From Phreatobacter sp. (lineage in GTDB: Bacteria; Pseudomonadota; Alphaproteobacteria; Rhizobiales; Phreatobacteraceae), in contig NZ_JALHMP010000001.1 in assembly GCF_022843985.1 (NCBI RefSeq), forward strand, positions 186,001 through 250,000: DNA of 64,000 bases, read 5' to 3'. Each line of letters starts with the position of its first letter. Within the stretch, counting starts at the first letter, position 1. The position numbers and the translations under genes are program-made. Below, in pieces: positions 48,660 through 57,469 of this stretch. The notes beneath the pieces were generated by a model. That model was given only the letters and a program-made list of their open reading frames with translations. It was not told the DNA's origin and made no database searches.

Positions 48660-50318
48660 ATGCCCCCTGACACGGTCGCCCTGTCTCGCCCTGCCGCGCC
48701 GCGGTGGATCGCGGCCGACCGCCCACGGCTGCGGCTGGAGGCTCATTTCGGCGACCGCGTCGTCGCCTGTTTCGCCGAGCGACCGGCGAGCCTGCATGCT
48801 CTGCTCGCCGATGCCGTGGCGCGCCATCCCCGGGGCGAGGCGATCGTCTGCGAGGCGACGCGCCTGACCTATGCCGACCTCGCCGCAGCAGTCGAACGGC
48901 TGAGTGCGGCGCTGGCGGCGGAGGGCGTGGCTGCCGGCGACCGCGTGGCGCTGCTGGTCGGCAACCGGGCCGAATTCGTCACCCTGCTCTTCGCCGTCAG
49001 CCGTCTCGGCGCCATCGCCGTGCCGATGGGCCTGCGCCTGCAGGCCCCCGAGATCGCCCATGCGGTGGCGGATTGCGGGGCGGTCCTGCTGATCCACGAG
49101 GCCGATCTTGCCGACCGGCTGCCACAGCCGGCGGAGGTCCCGGGTCTCGCCCGGTGCTGGACCGTCGGCGGGCTTGCCGCGGGAGCCGACAGCCTCGAGG
49201 CGATCCTGACCCGCCATGCTACGGCCCCGGTGCCAGACGTGGCAGCGGTGGCGGAGGAAGACACTGCGGTGATCCTCTACACGTCGGGCACGACGGGGCG
49301 GCCGAAGGGGGCGATGCTGACCCATCTCGGCATCGTCCATTCCTCCCTCGTGTATGAGCACTGCATGGGGCTGACGCATGCCGATCGGTCGCTTGCGGCC
49401 GTGCCGCTCAGCCATGTCACCGGGCTCGTCGCCAACATCACATGCACGGTTCGGGCGGCGGCGACCCTCGTCATCATGCCCACCTTCAAGGCTGCCGATT
49501 TCCTCATCCTGGCGGCTCGCGAGCGGATGACCCAGTCGGTGCTGGTGCCGGCCATGTACAATCTCTGCCTGCTCCAGCCGGATTTTGCCGCCCACGATCT
49601 CTCCGCCTGGCGCATCGGCGGCTATGGCGGCGCGCCCATGCCGACGCCGACCATCGCGCGGCTCGCCGAACGCTGCCCAGGGCTGATGCTGATGAACGCC
49701 TATGGCGCGACCGAGACAACCTCGCCGACGACGATCATGCCGCCGCGCTTCACCGCCACCCATGGCCACAGCGTCGGCATCGCCGCGCCCGGCGTCGACA
49801 TCCTCGTGGTCGATGATGGGGGGCGCGAGGTGCCGGCCGGTGAGGTCGGCGAAATCTGGATCCGCGGGCCGCATGTGGTCCGCGGCTACTGGAACAACCC
49901 GAAGGCGACACGCACCGGCTTCACCGCCGGGTTCTGGCATTCCGGCGATATCGGCAGCATCGACGCCGACGGTTTTGTCCAAGTCCTCGACCGCAAGAAG
50001 GACATGATCAACCGTGGCGGTTACAAGATCTTCACCGCCGAAGTGGAGACGATCCTCGTCGCCTGCCCGGGCGTCGTCGAATGCGCGGTGGTGGCGCTGC
50101 CCTGCCCCGTTCTGGGTGAAAGGGTGCATGCCTTCGTGGTCACCTATGCGAGCGAACCGCCCGCAGAGGCACTGCGCACCTGGTGCGCAGCGCGCCTCGC
50201 CGACTACAAGGTGCCGGAGACCATGACGGTCCAGTCGGAGCCTTTGCCGCGCAATGCCAATGGCAAGGTGATGAAGCGCCTGCTGCGCGACGCGCTGGGC
50301 CAGCCAGGCAAAGCGTAA
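48660..50318 (+). CDS. Class I acyl-CoA synthetase (AMP-forming ligase)
   Basis: This encodes a 552-residue adenylate-forming enzyme. The AMP/phosphate loop ILYTSGTTGRPKGAMLTH, the YGATETT motif, the SGDIGSIDADGFVQVLDRKKDMI hinge region and the catalytic lysine in NANGKVMKRLL near the end are in order. It ligates a carboxylic acid to CoA through an acyl-adenylate. Substrate is not readable; the closest groups are long-chain and crotonobetaine/benzoate-type CoA ligases. The ATG at 48660 is chosen (GAGG nine bases upstream); earlier in-frame ATGs lack support. Confidence 0.88.
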   Translation: MPPDTVALSRPAAPRWIAADRPRLRLEAHFGDRVVACFAERPASLHALLADAVARHPRGEAIVCEATRLTYADLAAAVERLSAALAAEGVAAGDRVALLVGNRAEFVTLLFAVSRLGAIAVPMGLRLQAPEIAHAVADCGAVLLIHEADLADRLPQPAEVPGLARCWTVGGLAAGADSLEAILTRHATAPVPDVAAVAEEDTAVILYTSGTTGRPKGAMLTHLGIVHSSLVYEHCMGLTHADRSLAAVPLSHVTGLVANITCTVRAAATLVIMPTFKAADFLILAARERMTQSVLVPAMYNLCLLQPDFAAHDLSAWRIGGYGGAPMPTPTIARLAERCPGLMLMNAYGATETTSPTTIMPPRFTATHGHSVGIAAPGVDILVVDDGGREVPAGEVGEIWIRGPHVVRGYWNNPKATRTGFTAGFWHSGDIGSIDADGFVQVLDRKKDMINRGGYKIFTAEVETILVACPGVVECAVVALPCPVLGERVHAFVVTYASEPPAEALRTWCAARLADYKVPETMTVQSEPLPRNANGKVMKRLLRDALGQPGKA

Positions 50319-50423
50319 CGCGCCAGCAGGCCCCGGCCATAGGGTCCTCATGCCGTAGGCGACGTTGGCCTCAGGCGATCCGTCCAGCGCGCCGGAACAG
50401 CGTCGCGCGATTCGAGGAAGCCC

Positions 50424-51251
50424 TCAGGTGATGCGCCTGACGCTGGCGACAATCTCCTCGGGCTCGAACAGCCGCTTCCAGTCCGGCTTGAGGATCGTGT
50501 CCTTGCCGAAGACGATGGCCTTGTTGCAGGCGTCCGAGAACACGCCGTCGATCTCGCGGAAGGTCACGGCGGCGAGGATGTTCATGTGGCCGAGCAGGAA
50601 GTCGCGCGCCGCCTCGCGCGGCACGCCGCGGCGAATGGCCTCTTCCATCGCCTCCCGCATGGCATCGAGCAAGGTCGCACAGACTGTTTCCGACAGGCCG
50701 GGCTCGAGGATGGCCATCTGCTCGACGGTGACCCGATGCGACCGCATCACCGGCGCCCAGATCGCGCGCGCGACCTCCTCGCCCAGCGCGTAATGCGCCT
50801 CCGGCCCCTGCATCAGGGCACTGACGATGTGCTGCTTGGCGGCCACACCGCCGAAATGGTCGGACTTCGCCGCCGGGTCGGTCTCGTCATTGAAGATCGG
50901 CGGGTGGCAGGGATGGGTGATGAAATAGGTGATGTCCGCGCGCGCCGGCAGGTGGCCGGCATGGGGTGATGCGGCATCGAGGATGATGACGATCGTGCCC
51001 GGGGCGAGTTTCGGCACGAGGGTCGCGGCGACACTGCCGATGGCGGTATCGGGCACGGCGAGGACGACCACGGGGGCGCCGTCGATGGCGGCATCGGCCT
51101 CGAGGCAGGCGATGCCATAGGCCCCCTGGAACCGGTCACGCCCCGCGGCGCTGACCTCGACCGGGCGCGTCTCGAAACGCGACGCCATCAGGTTGCGGCC
51201 GATCCGCATCCCCATTTTTCCACCCGCCCCGAACAATGCGATTGCCGTCAT
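50424..51251 (-). CDS. apnO: Dehydrogenase with 6-phosphogluconate-dehydrogenase-like C-domain, probable D-apionate oxidoisomerase
   Basis: This encodes a 275-residue protein: an N-terminal Rossmann domain (IALFGAGGKMGMRIGRNLM, GxGGxMG) and an all-helical C-domain (EQMAILEPGLSETVCATLLDAMREAMEEAIRRGVP). The HPCHPPIFNDE stretch is likely part of the active site. Such proteins beside a RuBisCO-like protein and a DUF1537 kinase match ApnO, which converts D-apionate to 3-oxo-isoapionate. Identity is inferred from family and neighbourhood. It is divergent from that operon across a 128-base gap. Confidence 0.65.
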   Translation of the reverse strand: MTAIALFGAGGKMGMRIGRNLMASRFETRPVEVSAAGRDRFQGAYGIACLEADAAIDGAPVVVLAVPDTAIGSVAATLVPKLAPGTIVIILDAASPHAGHLPARADITYFITHPCHPPIFNDETDPAAKSDHFGGVAAKQHIVSALMQGPEAHYALGEEVARAIWAPVMRSHRVTVEQMAILEPGLSETVCATLLDAMREAMEEAIRRGVPREAARDFLLGHMNILAAVTFREIDGVFSDACNKAIVFGKDTILKPDWKRLFEPEEIVASVRRIT

Positions 51252-51308
51252 CGGCCGAACTCCCAGTCTGCCCACCATGGCCGGACTCGTTCCATGCCGC
51301 GGCCATGA

Positions 51309-51336
51309 TTGTCAATCTGGTATGATGACCTTATGA
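51309..51336 (+). promoter_or_regulatory. Candidate promoter/operator of the RuBisCO-like operon
   Basis: TTGTCA (51309-51314) and TTATGA (51331-51336) are 16 bases apart. Between them lies GGTATGATGACC (51319-51330), a GGT-N6-ACC symmetric element of the kind GntR/FCD regulators bind. The regulator encoded at the end of the operon would be the natural ligand. Visual evidence only. Confidence 0.4.
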
Positions 51337-51379
51337 GTAAGCGATCCTTCACCGGCGAACAGGAACGGCGGACGTGGAC

Positions 51380-52636
51380 ATGGACCAGCGCATCGAGGCG
51401 GATTACTGGCTCGAAACATCGGGCGACCCGCGGCGAACGGCCGATATCATGGCGGGCGAACAGTCCAGTGGCACCTTTGTCGCCGTGCCGGGCGAGACCC
51501 CGGAACTGACGGCAAGGGCCGCCGCCCGGATCGAGGCTCTGGAACTCCTCGACATCGCGACCACCCCGTCCCTGCCCTCCGCCCGGCAGAGCGTGGCCGG
51601 ATCGGGCCGTTATGCCCGGGCGCGGGTGACGCTGTCCTGGCCGCTGACGACCCTCGGTCCGTCACTGCCGAATCTCATGGCCACGGTGGCCGGCAACCTC
51701 TTCGAGCTGGCGCCGGTCACCGGCCTGCGCCTGCTCGACATCCGGCTCCCTCCCGCCTTCGCCACCGCCTATCGCGGGCCGCAGTTCGGGGTCGCCGGAA
51801 CGCGCCGGCTCTCGGGCGTCGACCAGGGGCCGCTGATCGGCACCATCGTCAAGCCGAGCGTCGGCTTCGGGCCGGCCGAGACTGCCGACCTGGTTGCCAA
51901 GCTGGCCCGCGCCGGCATCGATTTCATCAAGGACGACGAGTTGCAGTCTGACGGGCCGCTTTGCCCCTTCGAGGCCCGCGTCGACGCGGTCATGGCGGTC
52001 CTCGAAGCCGAGGCCCAGCGCCGCGGCCGGAAGGTGATGTATGCCTTCAACCTCACCGGCGACCTCGACCAGATGCGCCGCCGGCACGATCATGTGCTGG
52101 CACGCGGCGGCACCTGCGTGATGGCCAGCCTCAACGCGGTCGGCCTCGTCGGCATGATCGAACTCCGCCGCCATTCGCAACTGCCGATCCATGCCCACCG
52201 CAACGGCTGGGGCTACCTGTCGCGGGCGCCCGGCCTCGGCTGGGACTACCGCGCCTGGCACAAGCTCTGGCGTCTGGCGGGAGCCGACCACATGCATGTG
52301 AACGGCCTCGCCAACAAGTTCAGCGAGGGCGACGACAGCGTCATCGCCTCGGCCCGCGCCTGCGGGGAGCCGCTCTTCGCCGACCGGCCCGACGCCACCA
52401 TGCCGGTCTTCTCGTCCGGGCAGACGGTCCGGCAGGCGCCGGGAACCTTCGCTGCGCTCGGGACAACGGATCTCATCTTCGCCGCGGGCGGCGGCATCAT
52501 CGCCCACCCCGACGGCCCCGCCGCCGGTGTCGGCGCGCTGCGCGAGGCCTGGGAGGCGGCGGTTGCCGGCGAGGACCTCGACCTCGCCGCGCGGTCCCGG
52601 CCGGCGCTCGCCGCAGCGCTCCGGTATTTCACATGA
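51380..52636 (+). CDS. oiaX: RuBisCO-like protein, probable 3-oxo-isoapionate-4-phosphate decarboxylase
   Basis: This encodes a 418-residue form IV RuBisCO-like protein. The carbamate/metal site is intact: K184, D186 and E187 in DFIKDDE (spinach K201, D203, E204), 26 residues after K158 (spinach K175). Loop 6 lysine (VNGLANKF), SSG and AAGGGI phosphate contacts are also present. The residue equivalent to spinach K177 is serine, so it is not a carboxylase for ribulose bisphosphate. With the adjacent DUF1537 kinase it fits OiaX (or OiaT), acting on 3-oxo-isoapionate 4-phosphate. A GTG two codons upstream (51374) is an alternative start. Confidence 0.75.
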   Translation: MDQRIEADYWLETSGDPRRTADIMAGEQSSGTFVAVPGETPELTARAAARIEALELLDIATTPSLPSARQSVAGSGRYARARVTLSWPLTTLGPSLPNLMATVAGNLFELAPVTGLRLLDIRLPPAFATAYRGPQFGVAGTRRLSGVDQGPLIGTIVKPSVGFGPAETADLVAKLARAGIDFIKDDELQSDGPLCPFEARVDAVMAVLEAEAQRRGRKVMYAFNLTGDLDQMRRRHDHVLARGGTCVMASLNAVGLVGMIELRRHSQLPIHAHRNGWGYLSRAPGLGWDYRAWHKLWRLAGADHMHVNGLANKFSEGDDSVIASARACGEPLFADRPDATMPVFSSGQTVRQAPGTFAALGTTDLIFAAGGGIIAHPDGPAAGVGALREAWEAAVAGEDLDLAARSRPALAAALRYFT

Positions 52637-54003
52637 CCCCGTTGCCCGCGGGACCGCTGGTCGCCTTCTACGGGGACGACTTTACCGGATCGTCCGCGGT
52701 GATGGAGGTGATGGCCTTTGCCGGCCTCAGCGCCGTCATGTTCCTCAGCCCGCCAACGCCCGCGCGTCTCGCCGCCTTCGCGGACCGGCGCTGCATCGGG
52801 ATTGCCGGGATCGCCCGCTCCCGCCCGCCGGACTGGATGGACGACCACCTGCCGCCGCTCTACGCGGCGCTCGGCCGGATCGGCGCGCCCCTGGTCCACT
52901 ACAAGGTCTGCTCGACCTTCGATTCGGCGCCGCAGATCGGTTCCATCGGCCGGGCGATCGATCTCGGCGCACAGGCCTTCCCTTCAGGCTGGATCCCGCT
53001 CGTCGTCGGCGCACCGGCGCTGGAGCGCTATCAGGCGTTCGGCCACCTCTTCGCCGGCCTTCACGGCACGGCCCATCGCCTCGATCGCCACCCCGTCATG
53101 GCGCGTCATCCCGTGACGCCGATGGACGAGGCGGATCTCCTCCGCCACCTCGGCCGGCAAACCGATCGCCGCATGGGCCTGATCGACTTTCCGTGCCTCA
53201 AGCGCGGCGACGGCGACCGAAAGCGCCGGGAACTTGCGGGAGACGATGCGCCGGTCATTGCCATCGACGTGCTCGACGAGGAGACACTGGCGGCCGCGGG
53301 GGCCCTGCTCTGGCAGGCCCGCGCCGAAGGCCGTTTCGTCGCGGGATCCCAAGGCGTCGAATATGCGCTCGTCGCCCATTGGCGCGAGGCCGGGCTGATC
53401 CCGCGTGAAGCGCCAGTACCGACGATGGCGGCGGCGGAGCGCATCGCGGTGGTCTCCGGGTCCTGCTCCCCCGTCACGGCCGGGCAGATCGCCCATGCCG
53501 AAGCCCACGGCTTCACCTCGCTCCGGCTCGATGTCACCCAGGCGGTCGATGAAGGGCCATGGGATCGCGAGATCGGGCGGGCGGTGGAACAGGCCAGGTC
53601 CATTGCCGCGGCCGCGTCGCCGCTCGTCTATACGGCGCGGGGGCCTGACGATCCGGCCGTGGCCGCCCTGGCCGAGGCGTGTCGCAGCGCCGGCGCCGAT
53701 CCTGCCCGCGTCAATGACCGGATCGGCGCCGGGCTCGGCCAGGTGCTCGGAGCTTTGACCGAGGATTGTGGCCTGACCCGCGCGGCGATCGCCGGCGGGG
53801 ATACGTCCGGACATGCCGCCCTGGCCCTCGGAATCGATGCCCTCGAGGCCATCGCCCCGCTGGCTGCCGGGTCGCCGCTGTGCCGGGCCCATGCCAACCT
53901 GCCGGGGCGCGACGGGCTCGAACTCGCCCTCAAGGGCGGGCAGATCGGCGCGCCGGATTTCTTCAGCGCCGTTCGCGCCGGGAGACGCCTCGATGCCGCC
54001 TGA
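52633..54003 (+). CDS. oiaK: Four-carbon acid sugar kinase (DUF1537), probable 3-oxo-isoapionate kinase
   Basis: This encodes a 456-residue kinase of the DUF1537 family: N-domain with FYGDDFTGSSAVMEVM (substrate side) and C-domain with VVSGSCSPVTAGQI and the ATP-binding AIAGGDTSGHAALALG. Family members phosphorylate threonate, erythronate, denaturing sugar acids or 3-oxo-isoapionate; the RuBisCO-like partner favours the last. The ATG overlaps the previous stop by four bases (ATGA), and its 3' end overlaps the regulator gene by 11 bases, so the three genes are one operon. Confidence 0.78.
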   Translation: MTPLPAGPLVAFYGDDFTGSSAVMEVMAFAGLSAVMFLSPPTPARLAAFADRRCIGIAGIARSRPPDWMDDHLPPLYAALGRIGAPLVHYKVCSTFDSAPQIGSIGRAIDLGAQAFPSGWIPLVVGAPALERYQAFGHLFAGLHGTAHRLDRHPVMARHPVTPMDEADLLRHLGRQTDRRMGLIDFPCLKRGDGDRKRRELAGDDAPVIAIDVLDEETLAAAGALLWQARAEGRFVAGSQGVEYALVAHWREAGLIPREAPVPTMAAAERIAVVSGSCSPVTAGQIAHAEAHGFTSLRLDVTQAVDEGPWDREIGRAVEQARSIAAAASPLVYTARGPDDPAVAALAEACRSAGADPARVNDRIGAGLGQVLGALTEDCGLTRAAIAGGDTSGHAALALGIDALEAIAPLAAGSPLCRAHANLPGRDGLELALKGGQIGAPDFFSAVRAGRRLDAA

Positions 54004-54739
54004 CCCGCGCCCTTCGAGCCCGCCCCCGTCTCCGGAACCCATCCAGCGCCGCAAGCTCTTCCACGAGGTGATGGACCGTCTGATGGCGCGGATCCGCGCC
54101 GGCGAATTCGCACCCGGCTCGCAGTTGCCCTCCGAGCGCGAACTGATGGATGCCTATGGCGTGGGACGACCGGCCATCCGCGAGGCCTTCCAGCAGCTCG
54201 AGCGGTCCGGGATCGTGACGATCAGCCATGGCGAGCGCGCCAGGGTCGTGCTGCCGACAGCCGCCGCCATGATGCACACCATCACCGATGCGGCGCGCTA
54301 TCTGCTCGACGTCGAGCCGCAGACGCTCGATCACCTGAAGGAAGCGCGGGCCTTCCTCGAGACGGGGCTCGCCCGCCTCGCGGCGGAAAGGGTCGAGCCC
54401 GCCGGGCTCGCCCTGCTCCAGGCCCGCCTCGACGAGCAGCGGCAGGCGGGACTGGAGGACTTCCTGCGTTGCGACATCGCCTTCCATCGCCAGATCGCGG
54501 CCATGGCCGGCAACCCGATCTTCCCGGCGGTGGTCGAGGGGCTTCTGGCATGGCTCAGCGATCACTATACCGCTCTCGTCCGCGCCCCCGGCGTGGAGAA
54601 TGTCACGCTGCAGGAGCACCAGTGCATTCTCGAGGCCATCGCCGCGCGGGACCCGGCCCGGGCGGCAACGGCGATGTCCGATCACCTCTACCGCGCCAGC
54701 GCGCTCTACCGGCACGGCGCGGCGGATCGGCGGGCCTAG
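53993..54739 (+). CDS. GntR-family regulator, FCD subfamily
   Basis: This encodes a 248-residue regulator: N-terminal winged helix (GEFAPGSQLPSERELMDAYGVGRPAIREAFQQLERSGIV, about residues 36-75) and a C-terminal FCD domain (about 95-230) with the metal/effector ligand residues (CDIAFHRQIAAMAGN, EHQCILEAIAARD). FCD proteins sense sugar acids and other carboxylates, so it probably controls the operon it ends and the divergent dehydrogenase. GGGAGA precedes the ATG inside the kinase gene. Confidence 0.88.
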   Translation: MPPDPRPSSPPPSPEPIQRRKLFHEVMDRLMARIRAGEFAPGSQLPSERELMDAYGVGRPAIREAFQQLERSGIVTISHGERARVVLPTAAAMMHTITDAARYLLDVEPQTLDHLKEARAFLETGLARLAAERVEPAGLALLQARLDEQRQAGLEDFLRCDIAFHRQIAAMAGNPIFPAVVEGLLAWLSDHYTALVRAPGVENVTLQEHQCILEAIAARDPARAATAMSDHLYRASALYRHGAADRRA

Positions 54740-54937
54740 AATGGCGGGACGGGCTGGCGCCGTCACGAAGACGCCGTCGGGCGAACAGGCGGGATGGCGG
54801 GCGAAACAGGACACCGCCGGCTCTCAGGCCCCTGCGTTAACGCTCCGATACGTCGAGGCTTACGATCCGCACCGGAGCGGCTGTGTCCTGCGCACGCGCT
54901 GTAGGAAATGGCGGGCCCGGCACGGCGGTTTGCGAGC

Positions 54938-56134
54938 CTACCGCCGCGTCTCGCGCCGCGCGAACACGAGTATCGCCATCCAGACGAGCCCGACCAGTTC
55001 ACCGACCAGCATGCCACAGGCGGCGATCAGGATCGGGAACCCGAAGCCGAGTAGGAGCACGAGCGCCAGCGCCACCGCGCATGACATGAAGGACACGCGG
55101 GCCAGTTCCTCGAACCGCTCCTCCGCCTGCATGTGGAAAGAGATGGCGGTGGAGAGCACGACCGCGAGCGCGTGACCGGCCCAGACCGCCGCGATCATGG
55201 CGATGCCCTCGTACTGGCCGCGCAGCACCCGCGCCTCGATCCACGGCCAGAGCAGCGCGAGCACGAGGAACACGGCCCCCGCCAGCAAGGTCAGACCGAC
55301 GAGGCCGCGGACGAGCTCTCGCCGGGCGCCGGCCGGGTCGCCGGCAGCGATCATCCGCGTCATGCGCGGGCGCGCCACGCGCCCCCAGGCGGTGCCGGCG
55401 AGCGACAGCGGCGCGGACAGAACGCGCCCGGCCTGCAACACGCCGACCGCGGCCTCGCCGCGCAGAAGGCCGACGAGAAACACATAGCCCCGGTCCTGCG
55501 CCTCGGTCGCGAGCGCGCCGATCAGGCCGTAGCGGGCATCGCCCCAGATCGCGCCATAGCCAGCCGAGGGGGCCTCGACCCGTTCGGCCCAGCGCCGCGC
55601 AACCAGCGCGCCAGCCGCCGACCCGACGGCCATGCCCGACAAGATCGCGGGAACGGGCGCCAAGACCAGGAGAGCGCCCGCGACGACGACCAGCGTGACG
55701 CCGATCGCGACCGCGTCTATGGCGAGACAGCGGTCCATGCGTTCGATGCCGATCGCCCTGGCGCGCTCGGTCTCCCGCCAGAGGGTGGCGGCGACCAGTG
55801 CAGCCGCGAGCGGCGCGACCGACCAGCCGTCGAGAAGACCGGCGACGAGCGCCGCGAACCCCGCGGCGATGAGCCGGCCGATCGCGTCGGCACGCGCCAG
55901 CGCCACCGCAAGCCCCGCCCGTGTCGCCTGGTCGCGGCCCGGTAACATGACGTTCATGGGGGTCGTAATCAGCGCCCCGTGCAGGCCGACCGCGATCAGG
56001 AGCGCCGCCGCATAGAGCGCGAAGTGGCCCACGGTCACCGGATCGGTGAAGGCGACGAGCGCGGTCATCACGCCGAACGACCACCCGCTGGTCAGGGCCT
56101 GGTCGATCAGCGACAGGACGAGTGGGCGATTCAT
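54938..56134 (-). CDS. Flippase-like polysaccharide transporter (MATE/Wzx superfamily)
   Basis: This encodes a 398-residue membrane protein with about 12 hydrophobic segments. The first (PLVLSLIDQALTSGWSFGVMTALVAF) and the GYGAIWGDARYGLIGALATEAQDRGYVFLVGLLRG stretch are typical of oligosaccharide flippases. It probably moves a lipid-linked glycan across the inner membrane. The start at 56134 is the first methionine of the hydrophobic domain. Divergent from a GNAT-like gene; no glycosyltransferases adjoin it. Confidence 0.75.
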   Translation of the reverse strand: MNRPLVLSLIDQALTSGWSFGVMTALVAFTDPVTVGHFALYAAALLIAVGLHGALITTPMNVMLPGRDQATRAGLAVALARADAIGRLIAAGFAALVAGLLDGWSVAPLAAALVAATLWRETERARAIGIERMDRCLAIDAVAIGVTLVVVAGALLVLAPVPAILSGMAVGSAAGALVARRWAERVEAPSAGYGAIWGDARYGLIGALATEAQDRGYVFLVGLLRGEAAVGVLQAGRVLSAPLSLAGTAWGRVARPRMTRMIAAGDPAGARRELVRGLVGLTLLAGAVFLVLALLWPWIEARVLRGQYEGIAMIAAVWAGHALAVVLSTAISFHMQAEERFEELARVSFMSCAVALALVLLLGFGFPILIAACGMLVGELVGLVWMAILVFARRETRR

Positions 56135-56167
56135 CAATGTCCGGCTTTCGGAAGTGGTGCGACACCA

Positions 56168-56222
56168 TGTTTCATGTCCATTAAAAATGTACTCAGCTAG
56201 AAATATTCTCGAAATTCCGATG
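56168..56222. promoter_or_regulatory. AT-rich patch in the flippase/GNAT divergent gap
   Basis: The 168-base gap holds an AT-rich stretch (TTAAAAATGT at 56181-56190, AAATATTCTCGAAATTCC at 56201-56218), unlike the surrounding DNA. An 8-bp inverted repeat GCGACGCT/AGCGTCGC (56222-56229, 56249-56256) lies next to it. AT-rich targets of MucR/Ros-type regulators occur at exopolysaccharide genes in Hyphomicrobiales; assignment here is inference. Confidence 0.3.
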
Positions 56223-56302
56223 CGACGCTCCGGAACATCACAGTAAGAAGCGTCGCCGATGCCTCCTAACGCAGTCATGTTTCGAGTAAGGCTGGGTCAC
56301 GG

Positions 56303-57469
56303 ATGACAACCGGAACGATCATCACGCGGGAACGACGGACCGACACCGCGCCGCGCGACGACGATGAAGGTTCGCTGCGCGCGATCGTGTTCGATGACCC
56401 CGCGCCATTGGAGGCCGCATGGCGCCGGCTGGAGCGCGAGGGCTGTTCCACCGCCTTCCAGCGCTTCGATTGGGCGCGCTCCTGGTACGCCTCCGCCAGC
56501 GCCGCCGGCATCGCCGAGCCCATGATCATTGCGGTCTCGCGGGCGGATGGCGGCGACCCCGTCGCAATTTTCCCGTTCGCGCGCACCCGCAGCAAGCTCG
56601 GCTTCGTGATCGGCTTCGCGGACGGGGAGGTCTGCGACCACACGGCCCCCGTTCTCGCCTCGCGCACAGTGCTCTCGGATGCCGCGGCCGCCCGCGCCTG
56701 CGATCTCGCGCTCGCCGCAGTCACCGGAACCGATATCGTGAAGCTCGAGAAGCTTGTGCCGACTGTCGGCGGCCGGCCGAACCCGCTTTACCACCTCAAC
56801 GGGGCCATGCCCTTCCCGTTGGCCTCCTATTCCGTGCCGCTTGATGCCGGATGGGAAAAGCGCCTCGACAAGGGCCTCGTGAAGAACCTGACACGTGCCC
56901 GCCGCATCCTTCGCGAACAGAAGGGCGAGTGGTCGGTCGTCCGCGCCGCGCCCGACGAGGCCGGCGATGTCTTCGCCGACCTCCTCGAACAGCGGCAGGC
57001 CCGCTTCGCCGCCACCGGCGGCACGGACATTCTCGACCACGACCATTGGCGGGCGCACTACGCGGGACTTCTGTCAGGGCCGGGCGTGGTGTTCGCGCTG
57101 CGCGTCGGCGACGAGGTGGTGGCGAGCGAATTCGGCCTGACCGACGGCGACACCTTCCTCGCGCTCCTGCCGGGCTTCCGGCGCGACGGCGATTGGAAGA
57201 AGTACAGCCTCGGCCAGGTGCTCACCGTCGGCATCATGGAATGGTGCGCGGCCCATGGCCTCAAGGCCTACGACATGACCATCGGCAGCGAGGCCTACAA
57301 GTTTGCCTATGGCGTCACCGAAACCAGGCTCAACGCGGTGATGCGGCCGGTCTCGGCTCGCGGCCACGCGGTGACAGCGCTCTGGCGCGCCAAGGAACGG
57401 CTGCGCGACAACCCGCAGCTGTTCACCGCCGCGAAGAAGCTGTTCGGCCCCCTTACCGGGCGCATGTGA
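56303..57469 (+). CDS. GNAT-like acyltransferase (BioF2-like/CelD family)
   Basis: This encodes a 388-residue protein of the Acetyltransf_6 type: a family-specific N-domain (AFQRFDWARSWYASASAAG, PLYHLNGAMPFPLASYSVPLD) and a C-terminal acetyltransferase fold (VVFALRVGDEVVASEFGLTDGDTFLALLPGFRRDGDWKKYSLGQVL). The GQVL stretch lies at the CoA site. The C-terminus has the SEAYKFAYGVTETRLN motif of CelD-like proteins linked to polysaccharide synthesis. Divergent from the flippase-like gene, so a shared role in a surface glycan is plausible. Confidence 0.8.
   Translation: MTTGTIITRERRTDTAPRDDDEGSLRAIVFDDPAPLEAAWRRLEREGCSTAFQRFDWARSWYASASAAGIAEPMIIAVSRADGGDPVAIFPFARTRSKLGFVIGFADGEVCDHTAPVLASRTVLSDAAAARACDLALAAVTGTDIVKLEKLVPTVGGRPNPLYHLNGAMPFPLASYSVPLDAGWEKRLDKGLVKNLTRARRILREQKGEWSVVRAAPDEAGDVFADLLEQRQARFAATGGTDILDHDHWRAHYAGLLSGPGVVFALRVGDEVVASEFGLTDGDTFLALLPGFRRDGDWKKYSLGQVLTVGIMEWCAAHGLKAYDMTIGSEAYKFAYGVTETRLNAVMRPVSARGHAVTALWRAKERLRDNPQLFTAAKKLFGPLTGRM

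Noticed and set aside
48310-48670. Small plus-strand frames before the acyl-CoA synthetase
   Set aside because: Composition is random-like, no ribosome site, and two frames compete over the same DNA.
51961-52632. A longer kinase starting inside the RuBisCO-like gene
   Set aside because: The 224 extra codons are an Arg/Pro-rich shadow of the RuBisCO-like gene; the DUF1537 domain begins at the ATG overlapping its stop.
51380-52636. A true CO2-fixing RuBisCO
   Set aside because: The second active-site lysine (spinach K177) is serine, no small subunit or phosphoribulokinase is nearby, and the neighbours are sugar-acid enzymes.
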